A stretch of 64,000 bases of DNA from the NCBI GenBank assembly GCA_963850765.1, contig CAWKMN010000002.1:62001-126000 (forward strand), read 5' to 3'. Under the pieces are notes generated by a model. It was given only the letters and a program-made list of their open reading frames with translations. It was not told the DNA's origin and did no database searches. The first letter of the stretch is position 1. Each line of letters opens with the position of its first letter. Source of the DNA: CAWKMN01 sp963850765. GTDB taxonomy: Bacteria; Chloroflexota; Anaerolineae; Aggregatilineales; Aggregatilineaceae. Positions 1 to 9,005 of the stretch are shown in pieces. Both the position numbers and the translations under genes were made by a program.

Positions 1-477
1 CGCGCCCCTAACCCGGCGAGCAAGCACAGCACGCCCCTAACCCCCGGCCCCTTCCCCCGGCCGAGCCAGGGGAAGGGGAGCGGCCTCACCCCCGGCGAGA
101 CTCGCCCGGCGCTACAAGCACCGGGCTCAATATCGGAAGGGCCGTAAACGGCCCTGGCTGCGTGAGCGCGCAGGAGGGGAGAAAGAGGGCGGACGCGGGG
201 GGCCGCCGCAAGGGATTTACCTCACCCCTGGCGAGCAAGCTCGCTTCCCCCTCTCCACGCGCGGAGAGGGGGAGCCGGTGGCGGGACGCGGGGATTCAGA
301 CGGGCGCGGCGTGGGGACGGGCGACGGCCTCACCCCCCGGCCCCCTCTCCAGCCGAGCTAGAGAGGGGGAGAAGGCGGGCGGACACGGGGGTCCGCCCCT
401 ACGAGAGTGAGCAGGGAAGGTAAACGGGCGGGCTTGTAAGCCCTGCCCCTACGGGAGCGGAGAGGGTAAAGGGCGGA
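1..477. repeat. Gene-free start of window, palindromic repeats
   Basis: I see no credible gene. The stretch is a patchwork of the GC-rich repeats found throughout the window. Double-hairpin type units lie at about 33-81, 219-278 and 330-375 (C-rich arm, short loop, G-rich arm). REP-like palindromes ending in CCGCCCCTAC lie at about 371-403 and 424-452. It lies downstream of trpB2 on the minus strand, so the hairpins could act as its terminator; that role is inferred. Confidence 0.7.
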
Positions 478-1872
478 TTAATCCCCGGCGACGAGGGCCG
501 CCTCGTCAATCGCCGGCATGTGCTTCTGCGCGGCGGCGACGGCATCGGCGGGATACTCGAAATCTTCCAGCTCGCCCGCGAAATACTTGTCGTAGGACAG
601 CATATCGAAGTGGCCGTGCCCGCTCAGGTTGAACAGGATCACGCGCTCCTGGCCGGCTTCCTTCGCTTCGAGCGCTTCGTTGATCGCGGCGCGGACGGCG
701 TGCGCGCTCTCCGGCGCGATGATATGCCCCTCGGTCTTGGCAAACAGCACCGCCGCGTCGAAAATCCCATTCTGGTGATACGCCTTGGCCTCGATGATCC
801 CTTCTTCATACAGCAGGGAGAGAATCGGCGACATGCCGTGATAGCGCAGCCCGCCCGCGTGGATGCCCGGCGGGGTGAAGTCGTGGCCGAGCGTGCGCAT
901 CTTGACGATCGGGGCCATGCCGACGGCATCCCCAAAATCATACGCGTACACACCGCGCGTGAAGCTGGGGCAGGCGGTTGGTTCCGCAGCCAGGAAGCGC
1001 GTCTTCAATCCCTTGGCGCGCGCCTCGCGGATGAACGGAATCACCAGCCCGGCCATGTTGCTGCCGCCGCCCACACAGCCGATCACCACGTCCGGGTAAT
1101 CGTCGGCCTGCGCCATCTGGAGCAGCGCCTCTTCGCCTACGATCGTCTGGTGCAGCAGGACGTGATTCAGCACGCTGCCGAGCGAGTATTTAATCGTGCC
1201 GCCGCTGGTTGCCGCGACCTCGACCGCCTCGCTGATGGCGATCCCCAGGCTGCCGGGGCTGCTGGAATCTTTCGCCAGGATGCTGCGCCCGGCCTGGGTC
1301 CGATCGGTGGGGCTGGCATGGACGGTCGCGCCGTAAGTCTCCATCATGCTGCGGCGGAAGGGCTTCTGGTGGTAGCTCACCTTCACCATGAAGACTTCGA
1401 TCTCCACGCCGAAGAACGCGCCCGCCATCGCCAGCGACGATCCCCACTGGCCCGCGCCGGTCTCGGTCACGATCTTCCTGACGCCTTCCTGCTTGTTATA
1501 AAACACCTGCGGGACGGCGGTATTGGGCTTGTGGCTCCCCACCGGGCTGACGCCTTCGTACTTGTAGTAGATGCGGGCGGGCGTGTCGAGCTCTTTTTCC
1601 AGACGGCGCGCGCGGTAGACCGGCGAGGGCCGCCACTGCGCGTAGACCTCGCGCACCGGGTCGGGGATTTCGATGTAGCGGTCGCTGCTCACTTCCTGCA
1701 GGATCAGCGCCATGGGGAACAGCGCCGCGAGATCGGCCGGGCCAATGGGCTGATGCGTGCCGGGGTGCAGCACGGGCGGCAGGGGGCGCGGCAGGTCGGG
1801 CAGGATGTTGTACCACGCCTTGGGCATTTGGGATTCGTCGAGCACGTACTTGGTATGCAGTTGGTCGACCAT
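478..1872 (-). CDS. trpB: Tryptophan synthase beta chain, TrpB2 type
   Basis: PLP enzyme that condenses indole with L-serine to form tryptophan. The 464 residues match the longer TrpB2 branch rather than the classic TrpB of about 400 residues. The PLP lysine lies in GSHKPNTA (Lys115), the catalytic-glutamate region is VTETGAGQWG (Glu137), and a phosphate-binding glycine loop GGGSNMAG follows near residue 268. The start ATG at 1872 follows AAAAGGAGCC on the minus strand. No trpA or other trp gene is adjacent, which is usual for trpB2. The long leader carries a T-box and terminator, so expression should rise when tRNA-Trp is uncharged. TrpB2 proteins may work without TrpA, for example as indole-salvage enzymes; which applies here cannot be read from the sequence. 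Confidence 0.93.
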   Translation of the reverse strand: MVDQLHTKYVLDESQMPKAWYNILPDLPRPLPPVLHPGTHQPIGPADLAALFPMALILQEVSSDRYIEIPDPVREVYAQWRPSPVYRARRLEKELDTPARIYYKYEGVSPVGSHKPNTAVPQVFYNKQEGVRKIVTETGAGQWGSSLAMAGAFFGVEIEVFMVKVSYHQKPFRRSMMETYGATVHASPTDRTQAGRSILAKDSSSPGSLGIAISEAVEVAATSGGTIKYSLGSVLNHVLLHQTIVGEEALLQMAQADDYPDVVIGCVGGGSNMAGLVIPFIREARAKGLKTRFLAAEPTACPSFTRGVYAYDFGDAVGMAPIVKMRTLGHDFTPPGIHAGGLRYHGMSPILSLLYEEGIIEAKAYHQNGIFDAAVLFAKTEGHIIAPESAHAVRAAINEALEAKEAGQERVILFNLSGHGHFDMLSYDKYFAGELEDFEYPADAVAAAQKHMPAIDEAALVAGD

Positions 1873-1935
1873 GATCTGAGGCTCCTTTTGATGCTACGAG
1901 TGATACGGTGTTTTGTCCGAAGGAGCGGCCGATCG

Positions 1936-1978
1936 ACAAACAAAAGCGCCCGTCCCCCGAACGATCAGGGACGAGCGC
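1936..1978 (-). terminator. Intrinsic terminator of the trpB2 T-box leader
   Basis: Minus-strand hairpin with arms GCGCTCGTCCC (1978-1968) and GGGACGGGCGC (1956-1946), pairing along 11 positions with one G-U, then TTTTGTTTGT. It lies between the T-box core and the trpB2 start, where a transcription-attenuating T-box needs it. Confidence 0.88.
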
Positions 1979-2187
1979 GAGATTGGCCCGTGGTGCCACC
2001 CTGGTTAGACCGGCCAGCGGCCTGTCTCACTCAAGACGCCGTATAACGGGGGCAAACCGGCGCGGCATTTCCTCCGCGCGACTCCCCGGTCCATTCCGCC
2101 CCTGCTGGCCCGTCCGCGCTTTCAGCCGGGGACGCGGTTTCCTGTCCGGCGCATGGGAGCGTACTTTTCCGGTTCGGTGTCGATGCG
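1936..2187 (-). promoter_or_regulatory. T-box leader of trpB2 (tRNA-Trp sensing, predicted)
   Basis: On the minus strand the conserved T-box core AGGGTGGCACCACGGG lies at about 2002-1987, followed by an intrinsic terminator just before trpB2. This is the standard order: Stem I, antiterminator/T-box, terminator, gene. A candidate specifier codon TGG followed by A lies at 2093-2091, in an internal-loop-like context 5' of the core, which would read tRNA-Trp and suits trpB2. The T-box core is seen directly; the specifier assignment is inference. Confidence 0.85.
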
Positions 2188-2191
2188 GCAT

Positions 2192-2220
2192 ACTATAGAC
2201 ACGAACCGGCCGGCTGTCAA
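2192..2220 (-). promoter_or_regulatory. Consensus sigma-70 promoter for the trpB2 leader
   Basis: Minus strand: TTGACA at 2220-2215, a 17-base spacer, then TATAGT at 2197-2192. Transcription would start near 2185, at the 5' edge of the T-box leader. The promoter begins about 10 bases after the stop codon of the upstream gene. Confidence 0.85.
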
Positions 2221-2230
2221 GCGGTTGATG

Positions 2231-2776
2231 CTAATCCCACTCGATGTGAACGATGGTCAGGTCGCCGCCGAGATCGCGCCGGGTTTCGGTTTCGTCATAA
2301 TAGACGGTCATGCGGCTGCCGGGCGGCAGAAACCGCCGCGCCGCACCGTACATCCCGCCGTAAAGGTAATCGTCGGGAAACGGCGTTTGGTGGATCATTT
2401 TAATGTGCTTGTCGCTCACTTCTTCGTACAGAATATCGCCGGTGTCGCTGCCTTTGTTGTTAAAATGATAGGCGTCGTTCCACGTCTGCATGATCTGCTT
2501 GTAGCTGAGCTGGCTGAATTCGGGCGGGAAAACGGCCGTCTCCGCGATCTTCATGCCGATACTGACAAAGTCGGCCATGGCGTTGCCGTCTTCGGAGATG
2601 TCCTGTAACAGCGCCAGGCAGTCATCGATATGATACCAGGCATCGGGTTCGATGTTGGCTAAGCCGTGCTTCTCCAAAATCGGCTGGAAGTTCTGGACAT
2701 TGATCGACTTGATAAACGGAAACATCACATGGCCCAGCAGATAATGGTCCGGGCCTAACGCGACAAACTGTGGCAT
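2231..2776 (-). CDS. Uncharacterised protein, possible sensor-type domain
   Basis: A 181-residue soluble protein with a strong ribosome site (AGGAGGATCC) before ATG 2776. I do not recognise a named family with certainty. The pattern resembles small single-domain sensor folds (V4R/heme-NO-binding-like or DUF2378-type): a helical N-terminal half around DFVSIGMKIAE, a central LNxAYHFNNKG-like segment, and a beta C-terminal half after MIHQTPFPDDYLYGG ending IVHIEWD. There is no signal peptide or membrane segment. It ends about 10 bases before the trpB2 promoter and is divergent from the DinB gene. Its function is unknown. Confidence 0.6.
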   Translation of the reverse strand: MPQFVALGPDHYLLGHVMFPFIKSINVQNFQPILEKHGLANIEPDAWYHIDDCLALLQDISEDGNAMADFVSIGMKIAETAVFPPEFSQLSYKQIMQTWNDAYHFNNKGSDTGDILYEEVSDKHIKMIHQTPFPDDYLYGGMYGAARRFLPPGSRMTVYYDETETRRDLGGDLTIVHIEWD

Positions 2777-2888
2777 GGAAGGGATCCTCCTGAAAGTGGC
2801 TCAAAGTGTGATCGGACACATCTAGCAGTATACTCACGTCTGAACTAAAAGTAAATAATAAATGAATGTACCAATAAGGAGATCGATC

Positions 2889-3386
2889 ATGATCAATGAA
2901 ATCAATGTGGACCCGGCGTATATGCTCGACTATATGAACTGGGCCAACGACCGGGTGCTGAGCGGCGCGCGGCAGCTCAGCCCGGATCTGCTCAACGCGC
3001 CGATCCGTCCGGGGTTCCTCTCGGCGCTGGGGCTGCTGGTGCATATCCTTTCCGCCGAGCGTATGTGGCTGTCGCGCTGGCAGGGCGAATCCCCGACGCG
3101 TCTGCTGACGGTGGACGACTACCCCACGCTGGACGCACTGGTCGCCGCGTGGGAGCCGCTGCGCGCCGAGATGCGCGATTTCGTGGCGCGGGTGGACGAT
3201 CCGAACCGGGTGGTGCAGTACTCCTCGACGAAGGGCGAGAAATTCAGCAACATCTGGTGGCACCTGTTCCTGCATATCTGCAACCACGGCACCGAACATC
3301 GCTCGCAGGTGGCGCTCTATCTGGCGACGCAGGGGATCGATCTCGGCAACCTGGACATGACGGCGTACATCCGCACGCTGCGCTGA
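2889..3386 (+). CDS. DinB/DfsB family protein
   Basis: A 165-residue DinB-superfamily four-helix bundle. These are often metal-binding and act as thiol-dependent transferases or stress proteins; the substrate cannot be inferred. Expected metal-ligand histidines are visible in LVHILSAERMW and in the late HICNHGTEHRSQ motif, which is the family hallmark. ATG 2889 is preferred over the in-frame ATG 2862 because AATAAGGAG lies 8 bases ahead of it. It is convergent with the hydrolase at 3394 and only 7 bases separate the stops. Confidence 0.85.
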   Translation: MINEINVDPAYMLDYMNWANDRVLSGARQLSPDLLNAPIRPGFLSALGLLVHILSAERMWLSRWQGESPTRLLTVDDYPTLDALVAAWEPLRAEMRDFVARVDDPNRVVQYSSTKGEKFSNIWWHLFLHICNHGTEHRSQVALYLATQGIDLGNLDMTAYIRTLR

Positions 3387-3393
3387 TGCGGGA

Positions 3394-4468
3394 TCAGGGT
3401 GCCTGCATCTGCGCCTGGAACCAGCGCTCCACGGTGATGATCGCGTTGGCGTGCGTGGCATACGAGCGATCCACGCCGTCGCCGCCCAGGAAAATATCGA
3501 ACCACGCCAGCGCATCCGGATAACCGCCGAGATAGTTGGTGAGCGGATGATCGCCGCCGGGGTAGATGACAAATTCGACGGTTTTGCCCGCGCGCCGGAG
3601 CAGGTCGGCCAGCGCCAGGGTATGATGGACCGACACGGATTCGTCGTTCTCGCCGTGCAGGAGCAGCAGCGGCGTGTTAATCAGATCCGGCCAGTACACC
3701 GCCGAGCGCTCAATAAATCGTTCCGGCGCTTCGGCCGGCGTGGCGCCGACCAGGGGCCGCCACAGGATGGTGTCGAACTGATTCTGCACGCCGGTTTCCT
3801 GATCCCAGCGGAACAGATCGGAGATGCCGCCGACCGTAACCGCTGCCTTGATGTCGCTGCGGCCCGCCAGCGTTTCGGTCTTGAGCGCGATGTAGGTCAT
3901 CATCCCGCCGCGCGACCCGCCCATCATGCCGATCCGGTTGGGATCGACGTAGGACAGGCCCTTGAGCAGGGTGACGAGGTTGGTCACGTCGTGGACGTCG
4001 CTGCCGCCAAAATCCTCATAACCCTCGCTGCCGCCATTGCCGCGATACTGAGAGCCCACCGTCACGTAACCCGCTTCAACCAGCGGCACGATCTCGATCA
4101 CCGTTTGCAGACCGACATCGCCGTATCCGCCCCGGTTGTGGATAATGGCCGGATGCGGTCCTGGCGTGAGCGGGCGGCCCAGGAAACCCGCGACGCGCAG
4201 ACCGTCGCTCCAATAGGTGATGGCGTAGTAGGCGGTGGAGCCGGTCTGATAGAGCAGCCAGATCGTATCGAGCGTGCCGTCTTTCGGCGGCTCAGGGGAT
4301 GGGGTAGGGAGCGGCGTCGCTGTGGCGCTCAGCGGAGTTGGCGTGGGGACGGGCGTCGCCTGCGAGCGGACGATCTGGGCGTTGCATGCGATGGTCAGAA
4401 TCAGCAGCAGCGTGAGCGGGAAGCATCACCACCGATAGCAGTGGATAGGGCGAACGGGGGCGGATCAT
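3394..4468 (-). CDS. Alpha/beta-hydrolase lipoprotein (S9/acyl-peptidase-like), frameshifted
   Basis: Secreted alpha/beta hydrolase of the prolyl-oligopeptidase/dienelactone-hydrolase kind; the substrate is unknown. The nucleophile elbow is MMGGSRGGMM (G-x-S-x-G), the acid is in HGENDESVSVH and the histidine in GGDHPLTN. An early block, VGSQYRGNGGSEG, is shared with the paralogue at 6239-7512. From ATG 4468 the frame reads MIRPRSPYPLLSVVML. It then breaks in a CCC run near 4417-4420, and the next frame continues with a hydrophobic stretch ending LTIACNAQ, a lipobox, then a Thr/Pro-rich linker (to about 4290) and the catalytic domain. Removing one C restores a normal lipoprotein signal. I therefore take this as one gene with a likely sequencing error. 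Confidence 0.8.
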
Positions 4469-4628
4469 CAGCGGGCCTCGACCAGACATCAGAGTTAATC
4501 GGATACGCGAACGGGCAAACGCCCCCATAGAATATAGTCTTTTTGCGCGGGAAACGAAAAAGAGGTGCGGGCGGAAAATGTGTTATGCTTCTTACAGGTC
4601 CGTAATGTGGGATATTGGCAGGTGCAGC

Positions 4629-4933
4629 ATGGTCAGCAACGGTTCTCAGTATTGATACGATTGTCTCAGACCCTCAGGTGCGCGGTGGGCGTCCGACCAT
4701 TCAGGGCCGTCGTATACGGTTTCTGATCTGATCGCACGCCATTTAAGGTGGGGCACGTCCCCTGAAGAATTAGCGCCAACTTCAAATTGACGCTTGGGCA
4801 GGTTCATGCGGCGCTGGCTTACTACTACATGCACAAGGCCGAAATTGATGACGAAATGCGCCGCGATCAGGAAAACGCCGATCGACTGAAAGTTGAGCTT
4901 GAGCGTCAGGGAAAGCTGGGGCGGCTTGACTGA
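4629..4933 (+). CDS. DUF433 antitoxin-like protein, several frameshifts
   Basis: Across three frames the translation gives a DUF433 protein: SIDTIVSDPQVRGGRPTIQG, GRRIR, then SDLIARHLRWGTSPEELA, NFKLTLGQVHAALAYYYMHK and a charged helical tail ending GKLGRLD. DUF433 proteins pair with DUF5615 PIN-like toxins and are thought to be winged-helix antitoxins. Apparent single-base indels fall near 4632 (extra G), 4720 (missing G) and 4768 (missing G), all in G runs. They could be sequencing errors or decay. The stop TGA 4931-4933 overlaps the start of the partner gene. Confidence 0.7.
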
Positions 4934-5269
4934 ACTCCGGTTTTACTTTGATGAAAGCGTAGACCTGCCGGTGAGTGAGCAATTGGCGCTGGGGGGTCTG
5001 GACGTGGTTTCAGCCCATAGCCTGGAAAAATTGGGCGATAAAGATCCTGTTCATTTGCAGCGATGCCCTCGAAATGGGGCGTGTGTTCTGTACATGTGAT
5101 GCTGATTTTCTTGTTCTGGCCCAAGAAGGGCGTTGAACATGCTGGTATTGTGTATGGGGCAAAGAACCGCTTCACCATAGGCGAGTGGGTGCGCTATATC
5201 CGTCGTTTGCACGCTACCAAAGGCGCAGAGGATGTAAGAAATCTGGTGTTTTTTGTAGAACGCTGGTGA
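4926..5269 (+). CDS. DUF5615 PIN-like toxin partner, frameshifted
   Basis: DUF5615 proteins have a PIN-like (Mut7-C-type) fold and are presumed RNases. Seen here: LRFYFDESVDLPVSEQLA (acidic start strand), LDVVSAHSLEKLGDKDPVH, then in the next frame ALEMGRVFCTCDADFLVLAQ (second acidic cluster) and, after another break, VEHAGIVYGAKNRFTIGEW ending FFVERW. Breaks lie near 5066 and in a GGG run near 5128. TTG 4926 or a nearby codon would start it, overlapping the DUF433 stop, so the two are probably translationally coupled. If the breaks are sequence errors, the pair is intact. Confidence 0.68.
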
Positions 5270-5371
5270 GGGAGTAGTCGAAAGGCAATCGAAGACGCGG
5301 AGCGTGGCTCTTGCGCTTTCGCTCTGTTCCTGTCAAAGAAGGGTGACAACATACAAGAGAGTAAAAATCAT

Positions 5372-6160
5372 ATGAACACAGAGGCGGTTGAAGGGGGCGA
5401 ATATCCAGAGTCTAACGGTGAGAGTGAAAATCTGTTTCGCAGCAGTGACTGGAGGGAACGTCAGAAAGTCGCCCTCTCCATGGCAAAATCCGGCAGCGCA
5501 CTCGCACTCCAGTTACTCATGGAAATGCTGACGTCCAATGATAGCCAGATACGGAAAGGAGCCCTAATTGCACTTGGAGAAATCAGCCATGACAGGACAA
5601 TACAGGCAATTATCGACTGCTTCGACGATATCGATGAAGATGTCCAGATGTGGGCTGCCTATGCCTTGAGCAATAAACCAGCAGATCAAGTGCTACCTAT
5701 TCTGCAGGGGATCATATTTGACGAAAAGCATAAGCCTCAAACGCGCGCTACTGCAACATGGGCTTTACATTACTTTGACAGACCTCTCGTTGTCGATTTA
5801 TTGATACAGGCCCTTGAGGGCAACAATAGCGAAGTACGGCAGTCAGCTATAGATGGCTTAGGTAGCATTGGCGATTTAAAAGCTGTGCAACCGATTATTG
5901 CAGCACTAAAGGATGCCGATATGGATGTTCGTTGGCTAGCGGCATCTGCTCTAGGGAAAATGGATGATAAGCGGGCACTTGAACCGTTGATTGAAGCTTT
6001 GAGAGACGAATCCGACACAGTGCGAGTGTTTGCAGCCATCAGCTTGGGTTATTTAGAAGATCCAGGGGCAACGACCAGTCTACGTCAAGCACTTGATGAT
6101 AACAATCCCGATGTGAGACTGGCAGCACAAAGATCGCTTGAGCGACTACAATCAACATAG
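5372..6160 (+). CDS. HEAT-repeat protein (PBS-lyase-type repeats)
   Basis: A 262-residue all-helical protein built of about six HEAT/armadillo-like repeats of roughly 31 residues, for example IRKGALIALGEISHDRTIQA, VRQSAIDGLGSIGDLKAVQP, VRWLAASALGKMDDKRALEP and VRVFAAISLGYLEDPG. Such proteins are scaffolds. The phycocyanobilin-lyase similarity is only in the repeat, and no bilin-lyase role is implied. There is no signal peptide. The ribosome site is weak (AAGAGAG, about 11 bases upstream). Base composition is visibly more AT-rich than the flanking genes, a possible sign of transfer together with the preceding toxin-antitoxin-like pair. Confidence 0.8.
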   Translation: MNTEAVEGGEYPESNGESENLFRSSDWRERQKVALSMAKSGSALALQLLMEMLTSNDSQIRKGALIALGEISHDRTIQAIIDCFDDIDEDVQMWAAYALSNKPADQVLPILQGIIFDEKHKPQTRATATWALHYFDRPLVVDLLIQALEGNNSEVRQSAIDGLGSIGDLKAVQPIIAALKDADMDVRWLAASALGKMDDKRALEPLIEALRDESDTVRVFAAISLGYLEDPGATTSLRQALDDNNPDVRLAAQRSLERLQST

Positions 6161-6238
6161 GTAAACAAACTGATGTTTCTCTGCGCTATGATTGCCGGGG
6201 CGGATCACGCCGAGCCGCCCCCCCTCTGCCATTCTACT

Positions 6239-7512
6239 CTACTGCCCGATGATTCCCTGCGTCGCCGCGCTGATCTGGGCGAAGCGGCCGTCGAAATCCG
6301 TGCCGGTGGCGAAGTAGCGGCCAAAGTAGCGCACCGCCTCCGGGTAGCCGTTGAACTGCCGGTTCAAATCGTGATCGTCACCCTCGTAAATGACCAGCGT
6401 CACATCGCGCCCGATGGCCTTCAGCGCGTCGTACAATTTCTGCGACTGGCTAGACGGCACCGTCCAATCCGCGCCGCCATGCAGCATCAGCAGCGGTACG
6501 TTGATCCATTCCGGCCAATAGGTCGCGGAGCGCACCGCGTAAAGCTCCGTCTGTTCCAGTGGGCCGACCAGCACCGTCAGGATTTCGAGAATATCCGGGT
6601 TGTCTTCCACCCACATGAACAGATCCGCCACGCCGGCCACGGTGACGGCCGCGCGGATGCGGTTCCGGCCGGATTCGGCCTCGGCCTTGATCACCATATA
6701 CGCGACCATGCCGCCGCGCGAATAGCCCATCATGCCGATGTTCCACGGATCGGCCTGGGGTAAGCCCTGCGCCAGCGTGATCAGGTTGATCGTGTCGATC
6801 ACGTCGCCGTGCCCGAACGTTTCGAGCCCTTCGCTGCCGCCGTTGCCGCGATACTGCGACGCGACAGCCACATAGCCCGTTTCGACAAACGCGACGATCT
6901 CGGTGCCCTTCAGCGCGCCGTTATCCCAAAAGCCGCCCCGGTTGAACACGATCACAGGGTAGGGGCCGGGGCCCTTCGGCCAGCCCATATAGCCGTTCAC
7001 GCGCAGGCCGTCGCTCCAATAGGTCATGCGGTAGTATTCGGCGTGGTCGAACTCGAAGATCAGCGTCCTGGACTCAAGCGTGCCATCCGGCTGGATACCC
7101 GGCGCGAGCGGCGTCGCGGTGGGGGCTGCTATTTCGACCGGGGGCGCGGATTCGGCGGGTGGGGCGGGCGGTGGTACGCTCCCGGCGGCGACGACTTCTT
7201 CCGACACGGGCAGGCGCGCGGCGGCAAATCCTTCCGCGTAGATCAGATAACCGCTGGCGACCCATCCCCGGTAAGCGCTATCCGGCGTGTGGCCGAGCAG
7301 CCACGCAGTATCGGCGCTGCGGGCTTCAAAGATCAGCGCGGTGTTGACCGGCAGCACGGCGATCACGTCTCCGTTAGGGCTGGCGCGCAGGTTGATTTCA
7401 TAATCGGTCCAGCCGTCCTGGGCGGCAGCGGGCCGCGCGGCCCATCCGGCCAGGACAGCAGCAGCACGGCTGCCAACAGCCCAGCGGCCAGCACAACAAT
7501 TCTCCGCAGCAT
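6239..7512 (-). CDS. Secreted SH3 + alpha/beta-hydrolase protein, frameshifted signal
   Basis: Paralogue of the hydrolase at 3394-4468. Order: signal peptide, SH3b-like domain (YEINLRASPNGDVIAVLPV to VASGYLIY), Pro/Ala linker, then hydrolase with GYSRGGM (nucleophile Ser), HGGADWTVPSSQ (Asp region) and EGDDHDLN (His). The conserved VASQYRGNGGSEG block is present. The start ATG 7512 follows GAGGAGGTCTT and opens a good signal peptide (MLRRIVVLAAGLLAAVLLLS). The mature part, LAGWAARPAAAQDGW, is one frame off, consistent with one missing C near 7455. The open frame running upstream of 7512 is not protein-like. The SH3 domain suggests anchoring to the wall or another surface. Confidence 0.8.
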
Positions 7513-7645
7513 AAGACCTCCTCGATGAATTAGAAGTGTTCAGTTTTTGGCGGATAGCAGAACGAATGAAAGCAGAACGAATGAAGACAGATATTGCATT
7601 GCCAAAAACCAATCCCTGTGACCTGTAAGCTGTAGACTCCCTTTG

Positions 7646-8941
7646 TCAGCCGCGCGGCGTTGGTTCGCCCGGCCCGCGCGTCGGCGGCGGCGTCGGATTG
7701 ATCGCCTCGATCGTCACGTTCAGTTCGTCCGGGCTGATGGTGAGCATGACATCTTCGGTGGGTTCTTCGCCTTCGATCAGGCCAATAGGCTTGACGGCAT
7801 GCACACCAGGGGCCAGGCCGGTCAGGTCCACGATGGCGCGCACACCTTCGGGCGGTGGAAGGTGGCCGGGCGGCGCGCTGATAAAGACCGTCACCGTATC
7901 CGCCAACCCGACCGCGCGGAACTGCGTCGTATCCAGTCCGACGACTTCGACCGGCACATCCTCAAACGGGCGCGTCGTCACCTGCGGCTCAATGCTGACC
8001 GTCACCTGGATCAATTGGTTTTCTGGCACCGTGGTGACCCCTTCGGGCAGGTCGAGCGGGACTTCGATCGTGAACGTTTCGGTGCGATCCATCAGGTCAA
8101 TTGGCGCCGTGCGGATCAGGCCGGGCAGGCTGCGGATCGCCCCCAGATCGCCGGTTAGTGGGACCGTATCCGGCTCAATATCGGAGTAGCCCGTAAAGTC
8201 ATAACCGGGCGGCGGGCTGCCGGCCACGCGAGGCAGCACCGGCATCTGGAATACGTCCGTGCGCGGCTGAATATCCACGAAGCATGTGATACTCGCCGGT
8301 ATCAGGGTCACGTCCCGCGCGCGCAGCCCGTTCGACTGCACGGCGGTGAGGTTGACATTGCGCGTCACCGGGTTGACATCGTCGCTCAGGTTCAGCCGGG
8401 CTTCGACCTGCTGGACGCTGGCGACTCGTTCCGCGCTGCCCTGAACGATGACCTCGAATTCGGCGCACGTCAGTTCGCTGGGGTAGGTATAGCCAAGCGG
8501 CGGGTCATTGGTCACGATCACCTGGATCGGGAGCCGCTGTTCCACCTGACGGTCCATCGTAATGGACCAAACCGTCGGGCGCAGCGCCACCACGCGGCCG
8601 CGCAGCGGTGAGATCACATCCGCCTCGAGTTCGACGCGATACGTGCCCGGCTGGTCATAACCGCTCAGGTTCGCCGTGACCAGGACGCTGTCCGGGGTCA
8701 GCAGATCCCACTGCGTGCGGGACGCTCGGATGACGGCGGTCACGGTGGTGACCTCCGGCTGGCCGGTGACGACAAACCCTTCCGGCAGTTCGATCTGGAC
8801 GGCGACGCGATCCAGTTCGTCCTGGATCACCGGATCATCGGCCATATTGGCCGCGATCCAGATCATCAGCGCCAGCACGACCGACGCGCCCATCCAACTC
8901 AGGTTGCTGACAAAAAACTGTACGAACGGACTGCGCCGCAT
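7646..8941 (-). CDS. cdaR: YbbR-domain protein CdaR, regulator of diadenylate cyclase
   Basis: About 431 residues: a short cytoplasmic start (MRRSPFVQFF), one transmembrane helix (about 15-35), then a large extracytoplasmic part made of repeated YbbR beta domains (for example VQIELPEGFVVTGQPEVTTV and LPIQVIVTNDPPLGY), ending in a Pro/Thr tail. CdaR proteins bind and modulate the membrane diadenylate cyclase CdaA, whose gene lies directly upstream on the same strand. The two are separated by a repeat of about 110 bp at 9006-9115 instead of the usual tight coupling. ATG 8941 is chosen; AGGGC lies 8 bases ahead. Confidence 0.88.
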   Translation of the reverse strand: MRRSPFVQFFVSNLSWMGASVVLALMIWIAANMADDPVIQDELDRVAVQIELPEGFVVTGQPEVTTVTAVIRASRTQWDLLTPDSVLVTANLSGYDQPGTYRVELEADVISPLRGRVVALRPTVWSITMDRQVEQRLPIQVIVTNDPPLGYTYPSELTCAEFEVIVQGSAERVASVQQVEARLNLSDDVNPVTRNVNLTAVQSNGLRARDVTLIPASITCFVDIQPRTDVFQMPVLPRVAGSPPPGYDFTGYSDIEPDTVPLTGDLGAIRSLPGLIRTAPIDLMDRTETFTIEVPLDLPEGVTTVPENQLIQVTVSIEPQVTTRPFEDVPVEVVGLDTTQFRAVGLADTVTVFISAPPGHLPPPEGVRAIVDLTGLAPGVHAVKPIGLIEGEEPTEDVMLTISPDELNVTIEAINPTPPPTRGPGEPTPRG

Positions 8942-9005
8942 CACCCTTGCCCTGCTGACTGGCTGACCTCATGCCCTGAAGAATTGTGACGGTCAAGTTC
9001 GGCAA

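Noticed and set aside
162..410. Small plus-strand reading frame at the window start
   Set aside because: Lies completely in hairpin repeats; low-complexity Arg/Gly/Pro translation and no ribosome site.
520..2046. Long plus-strand open frame of 508 codons opposite trpB2
   Set aside because: It is the antisense shadow of a clear TrpB2 gene and crosses the T-box leader; Arg/Ala/His-rich translation without family motifs. Similar long antisense frames opposite argF, polA, glmS, selB and others were dropped for the same reason.
4629..5269. In-frame TGA codons in the DUF433/DUF5615 region as selenocysteine codons, given the sel cassette
   Set aside because: The protein family continues in a different frame after each break, which read-through of UGA cannot explain; the sites are not at Cys positions.
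5372..6160. Phycobilin lyase
   Set aside because: Only the HEAT repeat unit is shared; there are no phycobiliprotein genes and no bilin-lyase-specific sequence.
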